64,000 nucleotides of DNA from Carya illinoinensis (Eukaryota > Streptophyta > Magnoliopsida > Fagales > Juglandaceae), in contig NC_056755.1 of assembly GCF_018687715.1 (NCBI RefSeq), positions 25,312,501-25,376,500 on the forward strand, in the 5' to 3' direction. Made by a program: the position numbers and the translations under genes. The first letter of the stretch is position 1, and each line of letters opens with the position of its first letter. Below are positions 1-11,838 of this stretch, one piece after another. The notes beneath the pieces are model-generated. The model saw only the letters and a list, made by a program, of their open reading frames with translations. It was not told where the DNA came from and ran no database searches.

Positions 1-326
1 CCTTCCAGCTGATTGATAGAAATGGACGAATTGGCCCCCGAACAGACCCGCCTTTTCTTTCGTTCTTGCAATCGCGGCCCACATAAGCCCCACCATCGGT
101 TTCCATCGAGCCCAAGAAGTGCCACATGTCCTTCATGACCACAACCTGCCATTGTGAAGGTTTTAACTTAAGTTGACGGCATTAACAAACTTACAGGTGA
201 TTAGTCGTCTCTAAACGATGTTTTGAGCTTAATTTTCTTATTAATTCATTCTCGCCTTTTTTATACGGACCTTATGACTTTTATTGTTGTTTTTCATCAT
301 TCATAGAGTGAATTAGTGGATTAGAA
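1..326 (+). repeat. Partial unit 0 (tail of subunit C)
   Basis: Left-edge fragment, in phase with position 1440 of the next unit. It reads cttgcaatcgcggccc near 66 where nearly all other copies read cttccaatcgcagccc; unit 1 shares the cgcggccc form. The tail is of the ccttatgac type, unlike units 1-10. Confidence 0.95.
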
Positions 327-783
327 TTGATCCAACACATTTCAATAGATGGAATACAATCCCACGTAGGTGCACCTGCATGTGCATTGGAACTAATCAG
401 CCCAAAGCCCGAGCCTCTTAAACCATTTTCTCAAGGGCAATCTCACATCACATCCATCCCTCATTAACACTCCTGGTTCGTTTCAGGCATTGGACGAATT
501 GGCTCGAACAAACCCGTCTTTTCATGAATTCTTGCGCATATACGCCAAACCATTGGTTTTCCTCGAGCCTAGGATGTGCCACACGGCCCTAAAGTTCTCA
601 TTCCACCATTGTTAGGTTTCTGAATAAAGTTGAGGGCATTAATCAACTCACTAGTGATTAGTCATCACAAAACCTTGTTTGGAACATAATTGCCCTTTTA
701 GTTCTATCTCACCTTTTCTAAATGAGCCTTACAAATTTAATTGTTGTTGTTCATCCTTCATAGAGTGAATTTGAAGATTACAC
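327..783 (+). repeat. Subunit A (457 bp), reference copy in unit 1
   Basis: A opens with ttgatccaacac and ends just before the next ttgatcca. It aligns along its length with B and C: shared landmarks are catgtgcattg, ttttctcaagg, gacgaattgg, gggcattaatcaactca and tcatagagtgaatt. It is 34 bp shorter than its sisters: 25 bp are missing before catgtgcattg (52 bp from the start in A, 77 bp in B and C) and 9 bp are missing between there and the gggcatt landmark (253 against 262 bp). It carries EcoRI-type gaattc, ctcgag, cctagg and actagt sites. The same subunit begins at the start of every unit listed below. Confidence 0.93.
379..445 (+). other. Conserved core of subunit A
   Basis: This 67-bp block runs from catgtgcattgg to atctca. 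Hand alignment to the B core gives about ten substitutions and one single-base gap, clearly closer than most of the rest of the subunit. The shared ends are catgtgcattg-aactaat and ttttctcaaggg. It may be a constrained or binding segment, or simply a slower-diverging one; the sequence alone cannot decide. Confidence 0.5.
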
Positions 784-1274
784 TTGATCCAGCACATTTC
801 GACAAAAGGAATGTCAATGGAACAGACAAGTCACAGCCAATCGCCACCTGCGCGCACCTCCATGTGCATTGCAACTAATTGGCCCAAAAGCCAACGCCCT
901 TTACACCATTTTCTCAAGGGAAATCTCATCAAATGCGTCCATGATTAAAGCCTTACAGCTCATTTCTAGCACTGAACGAATTGACTCGAATAAACCTATG
1001 TTTTCTATCACTGTTCCAATTGTAGCCCCCATTCAGCATACAAACGGTTTCCCTCAAGCCGAAGAAGTGCCACACGCCCCACATGTTCTCATCTCACCAT
1101 GGTTGAGCTTCTAACTTGAGTTGAGGGCATTAATCAACTCACAAGTCAATAGTCATCTCTAAACCGTGTTTTCAGGTTAATTTCCTTTTTAATTCTTTCT
1201 TAGCTTATATATGTGGACCTTACGACTTCTATTCTTGTTCTTTATCAATCTAAGAGTGAATTAGTGGATTGGAA
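784..1274 (+). repeat. Subunit B (491 bp), reference copy in unit 1
   Basis: B opens with ttgatccagcac. It contains the recurrent 81-codon plus-strand frame (869-1114 here), which opens with TTG and is not considered a gene. It also holds the AT-rich stretch agcttatatatg near 1202, which exists as tatatatg, tacatatg and tagatatg in different units. The closing block aagagtgaattagtggatt matches the end of C closely. B is found 457 bp after each full unit start, and 307 bp after the start of the four deleted units. Confidence 0.93.
861..928 (+). other. Conserved core of subunit B
   Basis: This 68-bp counterpart of the A and C cores runs from catgtgcattgc to atctca, with the same flanking words and nearly the same length in all three subunits. 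It overlaps the start of the spurious 81-codon frame, so conservation here is better explained by the repeat than by coding. Confidence 0.5.
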
Positions 1275-1343
1275 TTGATCCACGACATTTCCGTTGAAGG
1301 AATGTCATTCCAATGCCCAAGTCCCCGCCAATCGCCACCTTGG

Positions 1344-1359
1344 TGCACATCCATGTGCA
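1344..1359. other. Short dyad in subunit C: 7-bp arms, 2-bp centre
   Basis: TGCACAT and ATGTGCA are perfect reverse complements separated by CC. The same place in A has TGCAC / GTGCA around six bases (371-386), and in B has GCAC / GTGC around six bases (854-867). It therefore sits at a fixed position at the left edge of the conserved core in all three subunits. It is too short to form a stable cruciform by itself; a protein-binding site is possible but unproven. Rare copies break it, for example 8063 and 32405. Confidence 0.45.
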
Positions 1360-1418
1360 TTGCAACTAATCAGCCCCTAACCCATGCCTTTTATATTATT
1401 TTCTCGAGTGAAATCTCA
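1352..1418 (+). other. Conserved core of subunit C
   Basis: This 67-bp counterpart runs from catgtgcattgc to atctca. In this copy the middle reads ctcgagtg, making a ctcgag site at 1403-1408; nearly all other copies read ctcaagtg, and three copies (units 26, 31, 32) read ctcaattg. Confidence 0.5.
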
Positions 1419-1765
1419 TGAAATGCCTCCCACCTTAACCCTTCCAGCTGATTGATAGAAATGGACGAATTGGCCCCCGAACAGACCCGCCTTTTCTTTC
1501 GTTCTTCCAATCGCGGCCCACATAAGCCCCACCATCGGTTTCCATCGAGCCCAAGAAGTGCCACATGTCCTTCATGACCACAACCTGCCATTGTGAAGGT
1601 TTTAACTTAAGTTGACGGCATTAACAAACTTACAGGTGATTAGTCGTCTCTAAACGATGTTTTGAGCTTAATTTTCTTATTAATTCATTCTCGCCTTTTT
1701 TATACGGACCTTGTGACTTTTATTGTTGTTTTTCATCATTCATAGAGTGAATTAGTGGATTAGAA

Positions 1766-3204
1766 TTGATCCAACACATTTCAATAGATGGAATACAATC
1801 CCACGTAGGTGCACCTGCATGTGCATTGGAACTAATCAGCCCAAAGCCCGAGCCTCTTAAACCATTTTCTCAAGGGCAATCTCACATCACATCCATCCCT
1901 CATTAACACTCCTGGTTTGTTTCAGGCATTGGACGAATTGGCTCGAACAAACCCGTCTTTTCATGAATTCTTGCGCACATACGCCAAACCATTGGTTTTC
2001 CTCGAGCCTAGGATGTGCCACACGGCCCTAAAGTTCTCATTCCACCATTGTTAGGTTTCTGAATAAAGTTGAGGGCATTAATCAACCCACTAGTGATTAG
2101 TCATCACAAAACCTTGTTTGGAACATAATTGCCCTTTTAATTCTATCTCACCTTTTCTAAATGAGCCTTACAAATTTAATTGTTGTTGTTCATCCTTCAT
2201 AGAGTGAATTTGAAGATTACACTTGATCCAGCACATTTCGACAAAAGGAATGTCAATGGAACAGACAAGTCACAGCCAATCGCCACCTGCGCGCACCTCC
2301 ATGTGCATTGCAACTAATCGGCCCAAAAGCCAACGCCCTTTACACCATTTTCTCAAGGGAAATCTCATCAAATGCGTCCATGATTAAAGCCTTACAGCTC
2401 ATTTCTAGCACTGAACGAATTGACTCGAATAAACCTATCTTTTCTATCACTGTTCCACTTGTAGCCCCCATTCAGCATACAAACGGTTTCCCTCAAGCCG
2501 AAGAAGTGCCACACGCCCCACATGTTTTGATCTCACCATGGTTGAGCTTCTAACTTGAGTTGAGGGCATTAATCAACTCACAAGTCAATAGTCATCTCTA
2601 AACCGTGTTTTCAGGTTAATTTCCTTTTTAATTCTTTCTTAGCTTATATATGTGGACCTTACGACTTCTATTCTTGTTCTTTATCAATCTAAGAGTGAAT
2701 TAGTGGATTGGAATTGATCCACGACATTTCCGTTGAAGGAATGTCATTCCAACGCCCAAGTCCCCGCCAATCGCCACCTTGGTGCACATCCATGTGCATT
2801 GCAACTAATCAGCCCCTAACCCATGCCTTTTATATTATTTTCTCAAGTGAAATCTCATGAAATGCCTCCCACCTTAACCCTTCCAGCTGATTGATAGAAA
2901 TGGACGAATTGGCCCCCGAACAGACCCGCCTTTTCTTTCGTTCTTCCAATCGCAGCCCACATAAGCCCCACCATCGGTTTCCATCGAGCCCAAGAAGTGC
3001 CACATGTCCTTCATGACCACAACCTGCCATTGTGAAGGTTTTAACTTAAGTTGACGGCATTAACAAACTTACAGGTGATTAGTCGTCTCTAAACGATGTT
3101 TTGAGCTTAATTTTCTTATTAATTCATTCTCGCCTTTTTTATACGGACCTTGTGACTTTTATTGTTGTTTTTCATCATTCATAGAGTGAATTAGTGGATT
3201 AGAA
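1766..3204 (+). repeat. Unit 2 (1439 bp)
   Basis: Variants: ctggtttgtt near 1918 (CpG to TpG), caacccact in A, ccacttgtag near 2458, and tgttttgatctc near 2528, which it shares with unit 4. Confidence 0.95.
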
Positions 3205-4643
3205 TTGATCCAACACATTTCAATAGATGGAATACAATCCCACGTAGGTGCACCTGCATGTGCATTGGAACTAATCAGCCCAAAGCCCGAGCCTCTTAAA
3301 CCATTTTCTCAAGGGCAATCTCACATCACATCCATCCCTCATTAACACTCCTGGTTCGTTTCAGGCATTGGACGAATTGGCTCGAACAAACCCGTCTTTT
3401 CATGAATTCTTGCGCACATACGCCAAACCATTGGTTTTCCTCGAGCCTAGGATGTGCCACACGGCCCTAAAGTTCTCATTCCACCATTGTTAGGTTTCTG
3501 AATAAAGTTGAGGGCATTAATCAACTCACTAGTGATTAGTCATCACAAAACCTTGTTTGGAACATAATTGCCCTTTTAATTCTATCTCACCTTTTCTAAA
3601 TGAGCCTTACAAATTTAACTGTTGTTGTTCATCCTTCATAGAGTGAATTTGAAGATTACACTTGATCCAGCACATTTCGACAAAAGGAATGTCAATGGAA
3701 CAGACAAGTCACAGCCAATCGCCACCTGCGCGCACCTCCATGTGCATTGCAACTAATCGGCCCAAAAGCCAACACCCTTTACACCATTTTCTCAAGGGAA
3801 ATCTCATCAAATGCGTCCATGATTAAAGCCTTACAGCTCATTTCTAGCACTGAACGAATTGACTCGAATAAACCTATCTTTTCTATCACTGTTCCAATTG
3901 TAGCCCCCATTCAGCATACAAACGGTTTCCCTCAAGCCGAAGAAGTGCCACACGCCCCACATGTTCTCATCTCACCACGGTTGAGCTTCTAACTTGAGTT
4001 GAGGGCATTAATCAACTCACAAGTCAATAGTCATCTCTAAACCGTGTTTTCAGGTTAATTTCCTTTTTAATTCTTTCTTAGCTTATATATGTGGACCTTA
4101 CGACTTCTATTCTTGTTCTTTATCAATCTAAGTGTGAATTAGTGGATTGGAATTGATCCACGACATTTCCGTTGAAGGAATGTCATTCCAACGCCCAAGT
4201 CCCCGCCAATCGCCACCTTGGTGCACATCCATGTGCATTGCAACTAATCAGCCCCTAACCCATGCCTTTTATATTATTTTCTCAAGTGAAATCTCATGAA
4301 ATGCCTCCCACCTTAACCCTTCCAGCTGATTGATAGAAATGGACGAATTGGCCCCCGAACAGACCCGCCTTTTCTTTCGTTCTTCCAATCGCAGCCCACA
4401 TAAGCCCCACCATCGGTTTCCATCGAGCCCAAGAAGTGCCACATGTCCTTCATGACCACAACCTGCCATTGTGAAGGTTTTAACTTAAGTTGACGGCATT
4501 AACAAACTTACAGGTGATTAGTCGTCTCTAAACGATGTTTTGAGCTTAATTTTCTTATTAATTCATTCTCGCCTTTTTTATACGGACCTTGTGACTTTTA
4601 TTGTTGTTTTTCATCATTCATAGAGTGAATTAGTGGATTAGAA
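3205..4643 (+). repeat. Unit 3 (1439 bp)
   Basis: Variants: aatttaactg at 3620, caacaccc at 3774 (CpG to CpA), and the pair caccacgg (3978) plus aagtgtgaatt (4133). The pair is shared only with unit 5. Confidence 0.95.
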
Positions 4644-6082
4644 TTGATCCAACACATTTCAATAGATGGAATACAATCCCACGTAGGTGCACCTGCATGT
4701 GCATTGGAACTAATCAGCCCAAAGCCCGAGCCTCTTAAACCATTTTCTCAAGGGCAATCTCACATCACATCCATCCCTCATTAACACTCCTGGTTCGTTT
4801 CAGGCATTGGACGAATTGGCTCGAACAAACCCGTCTTTTCATGAATTCTTGCGCACATACGCCAAACCATTGGTTTTCCTCGAGCCTAGGATGTGCCACA
4901 CGGCCCTAAAGTTCTCATTCCACCATTGTTAGGTTTCTGAATAAAGTTGAGGGCATTAATCAACTCACTAGTGATTAGTCATCACAAAACCTTGTTTGGA
5001 ACATAATTGCCCTTTTAATTCTATCTCACCTTTTCTAAATGAGCCTTACAAATTTAATTGTTGTTGTTCATCCTTCATAGAGTGAATTTGAAGATTACAC
5101 TTGATCCAGCACATTTCGACAAAAGGAATGTCAATGGAACAGACAAGTCACAGCCAATCGCCACCTGCGCGCACCTCCATGTGCATTGCAACTAATCGGC
5201 CCAAAAGCCAACGCCCTTTACACCATTTTCTCAAGGGAAATCTCATCAAATGCGTCCATGATTAAAGCCTTACAGCTCATTTCTAGCACTGAACGAATTG
5301 ACTCGAATAAACCTATCTTTTCTATCACTGTTCCAATTGTAGCCCCCATTCAGCATACAAACGGTTTCCCTCAAGCCGAAGAAGTGCCACACGCCCCACA
5401 TGTTTTGATCTCACCATGGTTGAGCTTCTAACTTGAGTTGAGGGCATTAATCAACTCACAAGTCAATAGTCATCTCTAAACCGTGTTTTCAGGTTAATTT
5501 CCTTTTTAATTCTTTCTTAGCTTATATATGTGGACCTTACGACTTCTATTCTTGTTCTTTATCAATCTAAGAGTGAATTAGTGGATTGGAATTGATCCAC
5601 GACATTTCCGTTGAAGGAATGTCATTCCAACGCCCAAGTCCCCGCCAATCGCCACCTTGGTGCACATCCATGTGCATTGCAACTAATCAGCCCCTAACCC
5701 ATGCCTTTTATATTATTTTCTCAAGTGAAATCTCATGAAATGCCTCCCACCTTAACCCTTCCAGCTGATTGATAGAAATGGACGAATTGGCCCCCGAACA
5801 GACCCGCCTTTTCTTTCGTTCTTCCAATCGCAGCCCACATAAGCCCCACCATTGGTTTCCATCGAGCCCAAGAAGTGCCACATGTCCGTCATGACCACAA
5901 CCTGCCATTGTGAAGGTTTTAACTTAAGTTGACGGCATTAACAAACTTACAGGTGATTAGTCGTCTCTAAACGATGTTTTGAGCTTAATTTTCTTATTAA
6001 TTCATTCTCGCCTTTTTTATACGGACCTTGTGACTTTTATTGTTGTTTTTCATCATTCATAGAGTGAATTAGTGGATTAGAA
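4644..6082 (+). repeat. Unit 4 (1439 bp)
   Basis: Shares tgttttgatctc (5403) with unit 2. Private: accattgg at 5853 (CpG to TpG) and gtccgtcatg at 5888. Confidence 0.95.
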
Positions 6083-7521
6083 TTGATCCAACACATTTCA
6101 ATAGATGGAATACAATCCCACGTAGGTGCACCTGCATGTGCATTGGAACTAATCAGCCCAAAGCCCGAGCCTCTTACACCATTTTCTCAAGGGCAATCTC
6201 ACATCACATCCATCCCTCATTAACACTCCTGGTTCGTTTCAGGCATTGGACGAATTGGCTCGAACAAACCCGTCTTTTCATGAATTCTTGCGCACATACG
6301 CCAAACCATTGGTTTTCCTCGAGCCTAGGATGTGCCACACGGCCCTAAAGTTCTCATTCCACCATTGTTAGGTTTCTGAATAAAGTTGAGGGCATTAATC
6401 AACTCACTAGTGATTAGTCATCACAAAACCTTGTTTGGAACATAATTGCCCTTTTAATTCTATCTCACCTTTTCTAAATGAGCCTTACAAATTTAATTGT
6501 TGTTGTTCATCCTTCATAGAGTGAATTTGAAGATTACACTTGATCCAGCACATTTCGACAAAAGGAATGTCAATGGAACAGACAAGTCACAGCCAATCGC
6601 CACCTGCGCGCACCTCCATGTGCATTGCAACTAATCGGCCCAAAAGCCAACGCCCTTTACACCATTTTCTCAAGGGAAATCTCATCAAATGCGTCCATGA
6701 TTAAAGCCTTACAGCTCATTTCTAGCACTGAACGAATTGACTCGAATAAACCTATCTTTTCTATCACTGTTCCAATTGTAGCCCCCATTCAGCATACAAA
6801 CGGTTTCCCTCAAGCCGAAGAAGTGCCACACGCCCCACATGTTCTCATCTCACCACGGTTGAGCTTCTAACTTGAGTTGAGGGCATTAATCAACTCACAA
6901 GTCAATAGTCATCTCTAAACCGTGTTTTCAGGTTAATTTCCTTTTTAATTCTTTCTTAGCTTATATATGTGGACCTTACGACTTCTATTCTTGTTCTTTA
7001 TCAATCTAAGTGTGAATTAGTGGATTGGAATTGATCCACGACATTTCCGTTGAAGGAATGTCATTCCAACACCCAAGTCCCCGCCAATCGCCACCTTGGT
7101 GCACATCCATGTGCATTGCAACTAATCAGCCCCTAACCCATGCCTTTTATATTATTTTCTCAAGTGAAATCTCATGAAATGCCTCCCACCTTAACCCTTC
7201 CAACTGATTGATAGAAATGGACGAATTGGCCCCCAAACAGACCCGCCTTTTCTTTCGTTCTTCCAATCGCAGCCCACATAAGCCCCACCATCGGTTTCCA
7301 TCGAGCCCAAGAAGTGCCACATGTCCTTCATGACCACATCCTGCCATTGTGAAGGTTTTAACTTAAGTTGACGGCATTAACAAACTTACAGGTGATTAGT
7401 CGTCTCTAAACGATGTTTTGAGCTTAATTTTCTTATTAATTCATTCTCGCCTTTTTTATACGGACCTTGTGACTTTTATTGTTGTTTTTCATCATTCATA
7501 GAGTGAATTAGTGGATTAGAA
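6083..7521 (+). repeat. Unit 5 (1439 bp)
   Basis: Shares caccacgg (6855) and taagtgtg (7011) with unit 3. Private: tcttacacc near 6177, which removes a stop and opens a chance 70-codon frame; caacacccaag at 7071; ccaactgatt at 7202; cccccaaacag at 7235; and acatcctgcc at 7339. Confidence 0.95.
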
Positions 7522-8960
7522 TTGATCCAACACATTTCAATAGATGGAATACAATCCCACGTAGGTGCACCTGCATGTGCATTGGAACTAATCAGCCGAA
7601 AGCCCGAGCCTCTTAAACCATTTTCTCAAGGGCAATCTCACATCACATCCATCCCTCATTAACACTCCTGGTTCGTTTCAGGCATTGGACGAATTGGCTC
7701 GAACAAACCCGTCTTTTCATGAATTCTTGCGCACATACGCCAAACCATTGGTTTTCCTCGAGCCTAGGATGTGCCACACGGCCCTAAAGTTCTCATTCCA
7801 CCATTGTTAGGTTTCTGAATAAAGTTGAGGGCATTAATCAACCCACTAGTGATTAGTCATCACAAAACCTTGTTTGGAACATAATTGCCCTTTTAATTCT
7901 ATCTCACCTTTTCTAAATGAGCCTTACAAATTTAATTGTTGTTGTTCATCCTTCATAGAGTGAATTTGAAGATTACACTTGATCCAGCACATTTCGACAA
8001 AAGGAATGTCAATGGAACAGACAAGTCACAGCCAATCGCCACCTGCGCGCACCTCCATGTGCCTTGCAACTAATCGGCCCAAAAGCCAACGCCCTTTACA
8101 CCATTTTCTCAAGGGAAATCTCATCAAATGCGTCCATGATTAAAGCCTTACAGCTCATTTCTAGCACTGAACGAATTGACTCGAATAAACCTATCTTTTC
8201 TATCACTGTTCCAATTGTAGCCCCCATTCAGCATACATACGGTTTCCCTCAAGCCGAAGAAGTGCCACACGCCCCACATGTTCTCATCTCACCATGGTTG
8301 AGCTTCTAACTTGAGTTGAGGGCATTAATCAACTCACAAGTCAATAGTCATCTCTAAACCGTGTTTTCAGGTTAATTTCCTTTTTAATTCTTTCTTAGCT
8401 TATATATGTGGACCTTACGACTTCTATTCTTGTTCTTTATCAATCTAAGAGTGAATTAGTGGATTGGAATTGATCCACGACATTTCCGTTGAAGGAATGT
8501 CATTCCAACGCCCAAGTCCCCGCCAATCGCCACCTTGGTGCACATCCATGTGCATTGCAACTAATCAGCCCCTAACCCATGCCTTTTATATTATTTTCTC
8601 AAGTGAAATCTCATGAAATGCCTCCCACCTTAACCCTTCCAGCTGATTGATAGAAATGGACGAATTGGCCCCCGAACAGACCCGCCTTTTCTTTCGTTCT
8701 TCCAATCGCAGCCCATATAAGCCCCACCATCGGTTTCCATCGAGCCCAAGAAGTGCCACATGTCCTTCATGACCACAACCTGCCATTGTGAAGGTTTTAA
8801 CTTAAGTTGACGGCATTAACAAACTTACAGGTGATTAGTCGTCTCTAAACGATGTTTTGAGCTTAATTTTCTTATTAATTCATTCTCGCCTTTTTTATAC
8901 GGACCTTGTGACTTTTATTGTTGTTTTTCATCATTCATAGAGTGAATTAGTGGATTAGAA
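7522..8960 (+). repeat. Unit 6 (1439 bp)
   Basis: Private: cagccgaaag at 7598, gtgccttgc at 8063 (breaks the B dyad context), gcatacatacgg at 8238. The form cccatataag (8716) in C is shared with units 7 and 8 only. Confidence 0.95.
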
Positions 8961-10399
8961 TTGATCCAACACATTTCAATAGATGGAATACAATCCCACG
9001 TAGGTGCACCTGCATGTGCATTGGAACTAATCAGCCCAAAGCCCGAGCCTCTTAAACCATTTTCTCAAGGGCAATCTCACATCACATCCATCCCTCATTA
9101 ACACTCCTGGTTCGTTTCAGGCATTGGACGAATTGACTCGAACAAACCCGTCTTTTCATGAATTCTTGCGCACATACGCCAAACCATTGGTTTTCCTCGA
9201 GCCTAGGATGTGCCACACGGCCCTAAAGTTCTCATTCCACCATTGTTAGGTTTCTGAATAAAGTTGAGGGCATTAATCAACCCACTAGTGATTAGTCATC
9301 ACAAAACCTTGTTTGGAACATAATTGCCCTTTTAATTCTATCTCACCTTTTCTAAATGAGCCTTACAAATTTAATTGTTGTTGTTCATCCTTCATAGAGT
9401 GAATTTGAAGATTACACTTGATCCAGCACATTTCGACAAAAGGAATGTCAATGGAACAGACAAGTCACAGCCAATCGCCACCTGCGCGCACCTCCATGTG
9501 CATTGCAACTAATTGGCCCAAAAGCCAACGCCCTTTACACCATTTTCTCAAGGGAAATCTCATCAAATGCGTCCATGATTAAAGCCTTACAGCTCATTTC
9601 TAGCACTGAACGAATTGACTCGAATAAACCTATCTTTTCTATCACTGTTCCAATTGTAGCCCCCATTCAGCATACAAACGGTTTCCCTCAAGCCGAAGAA
9701 GTGCCACACGCCCCACATGTTCTCATCTCACCATGGTTGAGCTTCTAACTTGAGTTGAGGGCATTAATCAACTCACAAGTCAATAGTCATCTCTAAACCG
9801 TGTTTTCAGGTTAATTTCCTTTTTAATTCTTTCTTAGCTTATATATGTGGACCTTACGACTTCTATTCTTGTTCTTTATCAATCTAAGAGTGAATTAGTG
9901 GATTGGAATTGATCCACGACATTTCCGTTGAAGGAATGTCATTCCAACGCCCAAGTCCCCGCCAATCGCCACCTTGGTGCACATCCATGTGCATTGCAAC
10001 TAATCAGCCCCTAACCCATGCCTTTTATATTATTTTCTCAAGTGAAATCTCATGAAATGCCTCCCACCTTAACCCTTCCAGCTGATTGATAGAAATGGAC
10101 GAATTGGCCCCCGAACAGACCCGCCTTTTCTTTCGTTCTTCCAATCGCAGCCCATATAAGCCCCACCATCGGTTTCCATCGAGCCCATGAAGTGCCACAT
10201 GTCCTTCATGACCACAACCTGCCATTGTGAAGGTTTTAACTTAAGTTGACGGCATTAACAAACTTACAGGTGATTAGTCGTCTCTAAACGATGTTTTGAG
10301 CTTAATTTTCTTATTAATTCATTCTCGCCTTTTTTATACGGACCTTGTGACTTTTATTGTTGTTTTTCATCATTCATAGAGTGAATTAGTGGATTAGAA
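8961..10399 (+). repeat. Unit 7 (1439 bp)
   Basis: gaattgactcg in A (9136) is shared with units 8 and 9; cccatataag (10155) with units 6 and 8. Private: gcccatgaag at 10188. Confidence 0.95.
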
Positions 10400-11838
10400 T
10401 TGATCCAACACATTTCAATAGATGGAATACAATCCCACGTAGGTGCACCTGCATGTGCATTGGAACTAATCAGCCCAAAGCCCGAGCCTCTTAAACCATT
10501 TTCTCAAGGGCAATCTCACATCACATCCATCCCTCATTAACACTCCTGGTTCGTTTCAGGCATTGGACGAATTGACTCGAACAAACCCGTCTTTTCATGA
10601 ATTCTTGCGCACATACGCCAAACCATTGGTTTTCCTCGAGCCTAGGATGTGCCACACGGCCCTAAAGTTCTCATTCCACCATTGTTAGGTTTCTGAATAA
10701 AGTTGAGGGCATTAATCAACCCACTAGTGATTAGTCATCACAAAACCTTGTTTGGAACATAATTGCCCTTTTAATTCTATCTCACCTTTTCTAAATGAGC
10801 CTTACAAATTTAATTGTTGTTGTTCATCCTTCATAGAGTGAATTTGAAGATTACACTTGATCCAGCACATTTCGACAAAAGGAATGTCAATGGAACAGAC
10901 AAGTCACAGCCAATCGCCACCTGCGCGCACCTCCATGTGCATTGCAACTAATCGGCCCAAAAGCCAACGCCCTTTACACCATTTTCTCAAGGGAAATCTC
11001 ATCAAATGCGTCCATGATTAAAGCCTTACAGCTCATTTCTAGCACTGAACGAATTGACTCGAATAAACCTATCTTTTCTATCACTGTTCCAATTGTAGCC
11101 CCCATTCAGCATACAAACGGTTTCCCTCAAGCCGAAGAAGTGCCACACGCCCCACATGTTCTCATCTCCCCATGGTTGAGCTTCTAACTTGAGTTGAGGG
11201 CATTAATCAACTCACAAGTCAATAGTCATCTCTAAACCGTGTTTTCAGGTTAATTTCCTTTTTAATTCTTTCTTAGCTTATATATGTGGACCTTACGACT
11301 TCTATTCTTGTTCTTTATCAATCTAAGAGTGAATTAGTGGATTGGAATTGATCCACGACATTTCCGTTGAAGGAATGTCATTCCAACGCCCAAGTCCCCG
11401 CCAATCGCCACCTTGGTGCACATCCATGTGCATTGCAACTAATCAGCCCCTAACCCATGCCTTTTATATTATTTTCTCAAGTGAAATCTCATGAAATGCC
11501 TCCCACCTTAACCCTTCCAGCTGATTGATAGAAATGGACGAATTGGCCCCCGAACAGACCCGCCTTTTCTTTCGTTCTTCCAATCGCAGCCCATATAAGC
11601 CCCACCATCGGTTTCCATCGAGCCCAAGAAGTGCCACATGTCCTTCATGACCACAACCTGCCATTGTGAAGGTTTTAACTTAAGTTGACGGCATTAACAA
11701 ACTTACAGGTGATTAGTCGTCTCTAAACGATGTTTTGAGCTTAATTTTCTTATTAATTCATTCTCGCCTTTTTTATACGGACCTTGTGACTTTTATTGTT
11801 GTTTTTCATCATTCATAGAGTGAATTAGTGGATTAGAA
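10400..11838 (+). repeat. Unit 8 (1439 bp)
   Basis: Carries both gaattgactcg (10575) and cccatataag (11594), so it is the closest relative of unit 7. Private: atctccccatgg at 11169. Confidence 0.95.

Larger units (their letters stand above)
327..1765 (+). repeat. Unit 1 (1439 bp)
   Basis: Private variants: gcgcatatac near 538, cttttagttc at 701, cctatgtttt at 1000, ccaatgccc at 1314, ctcgag at 1403. It shares cgcggccc with unit 0 and aattggccc with unit 7. Confidence 0.95.
1275..1765 (+). repeat. Subunit C (491 bp), reference copy in unit 1
   Basis: C opens with ttgatccacgac. It carries the best dyad of the three subunits (1344-1359) and, on the minus strand, the recurrent 66-codon frame (1391-1591 here), which is broken in several other units. 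Its tail has the allelic pair ccttgtgac (units 1-10) and ccttatgac (unit 11 onward, and the left-edge partial copy). C is equal in length to B, and both keep the 25-bp segment around cagccaatcgccacct or its counterpart that A lacks. Confidence 0.93.

Noticed and set aside
623..628. Polyadenylation signal aataaa in A (and at 989-994 in B)
   Set aside because: Such hexamers are expected by chance in AT-rich sequence, and nothing upstream looks like a transcribed gene.
784..815. CENP-B box in tttcgacaaaaggaatg
   Set aside because: It has the ttcg and the a at the expected spacing, but the required cggg is gaat here, so the motif fails.
869..1114. 81-codon plus-strand frame in B (and its 106-codon ATG-started form in units 11, 18, 19, 23) as a protein gene
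   Set aside because: It opens with TTG in most units, repeats with the satellite, is broken in units 12, 25 and 30, varies at amino-acid-changing sites as freely as elsewhere, and has no recognisable domain. The ATG of the longer form comes from one local variant.
1391..1591. 66-codon minus-strand frame in C as a protein gene
   Set aside because: Lost by start loss, stop or frameshift in units 21, 22, 23, 30 and 37, with no domain seen and no conserved context beyond the repeat.
6136..6348. 70-codon frame in A of unit 5
   Set aside because: Arises from one private substitution near 6177 that removes a stop; absent from every other unit.
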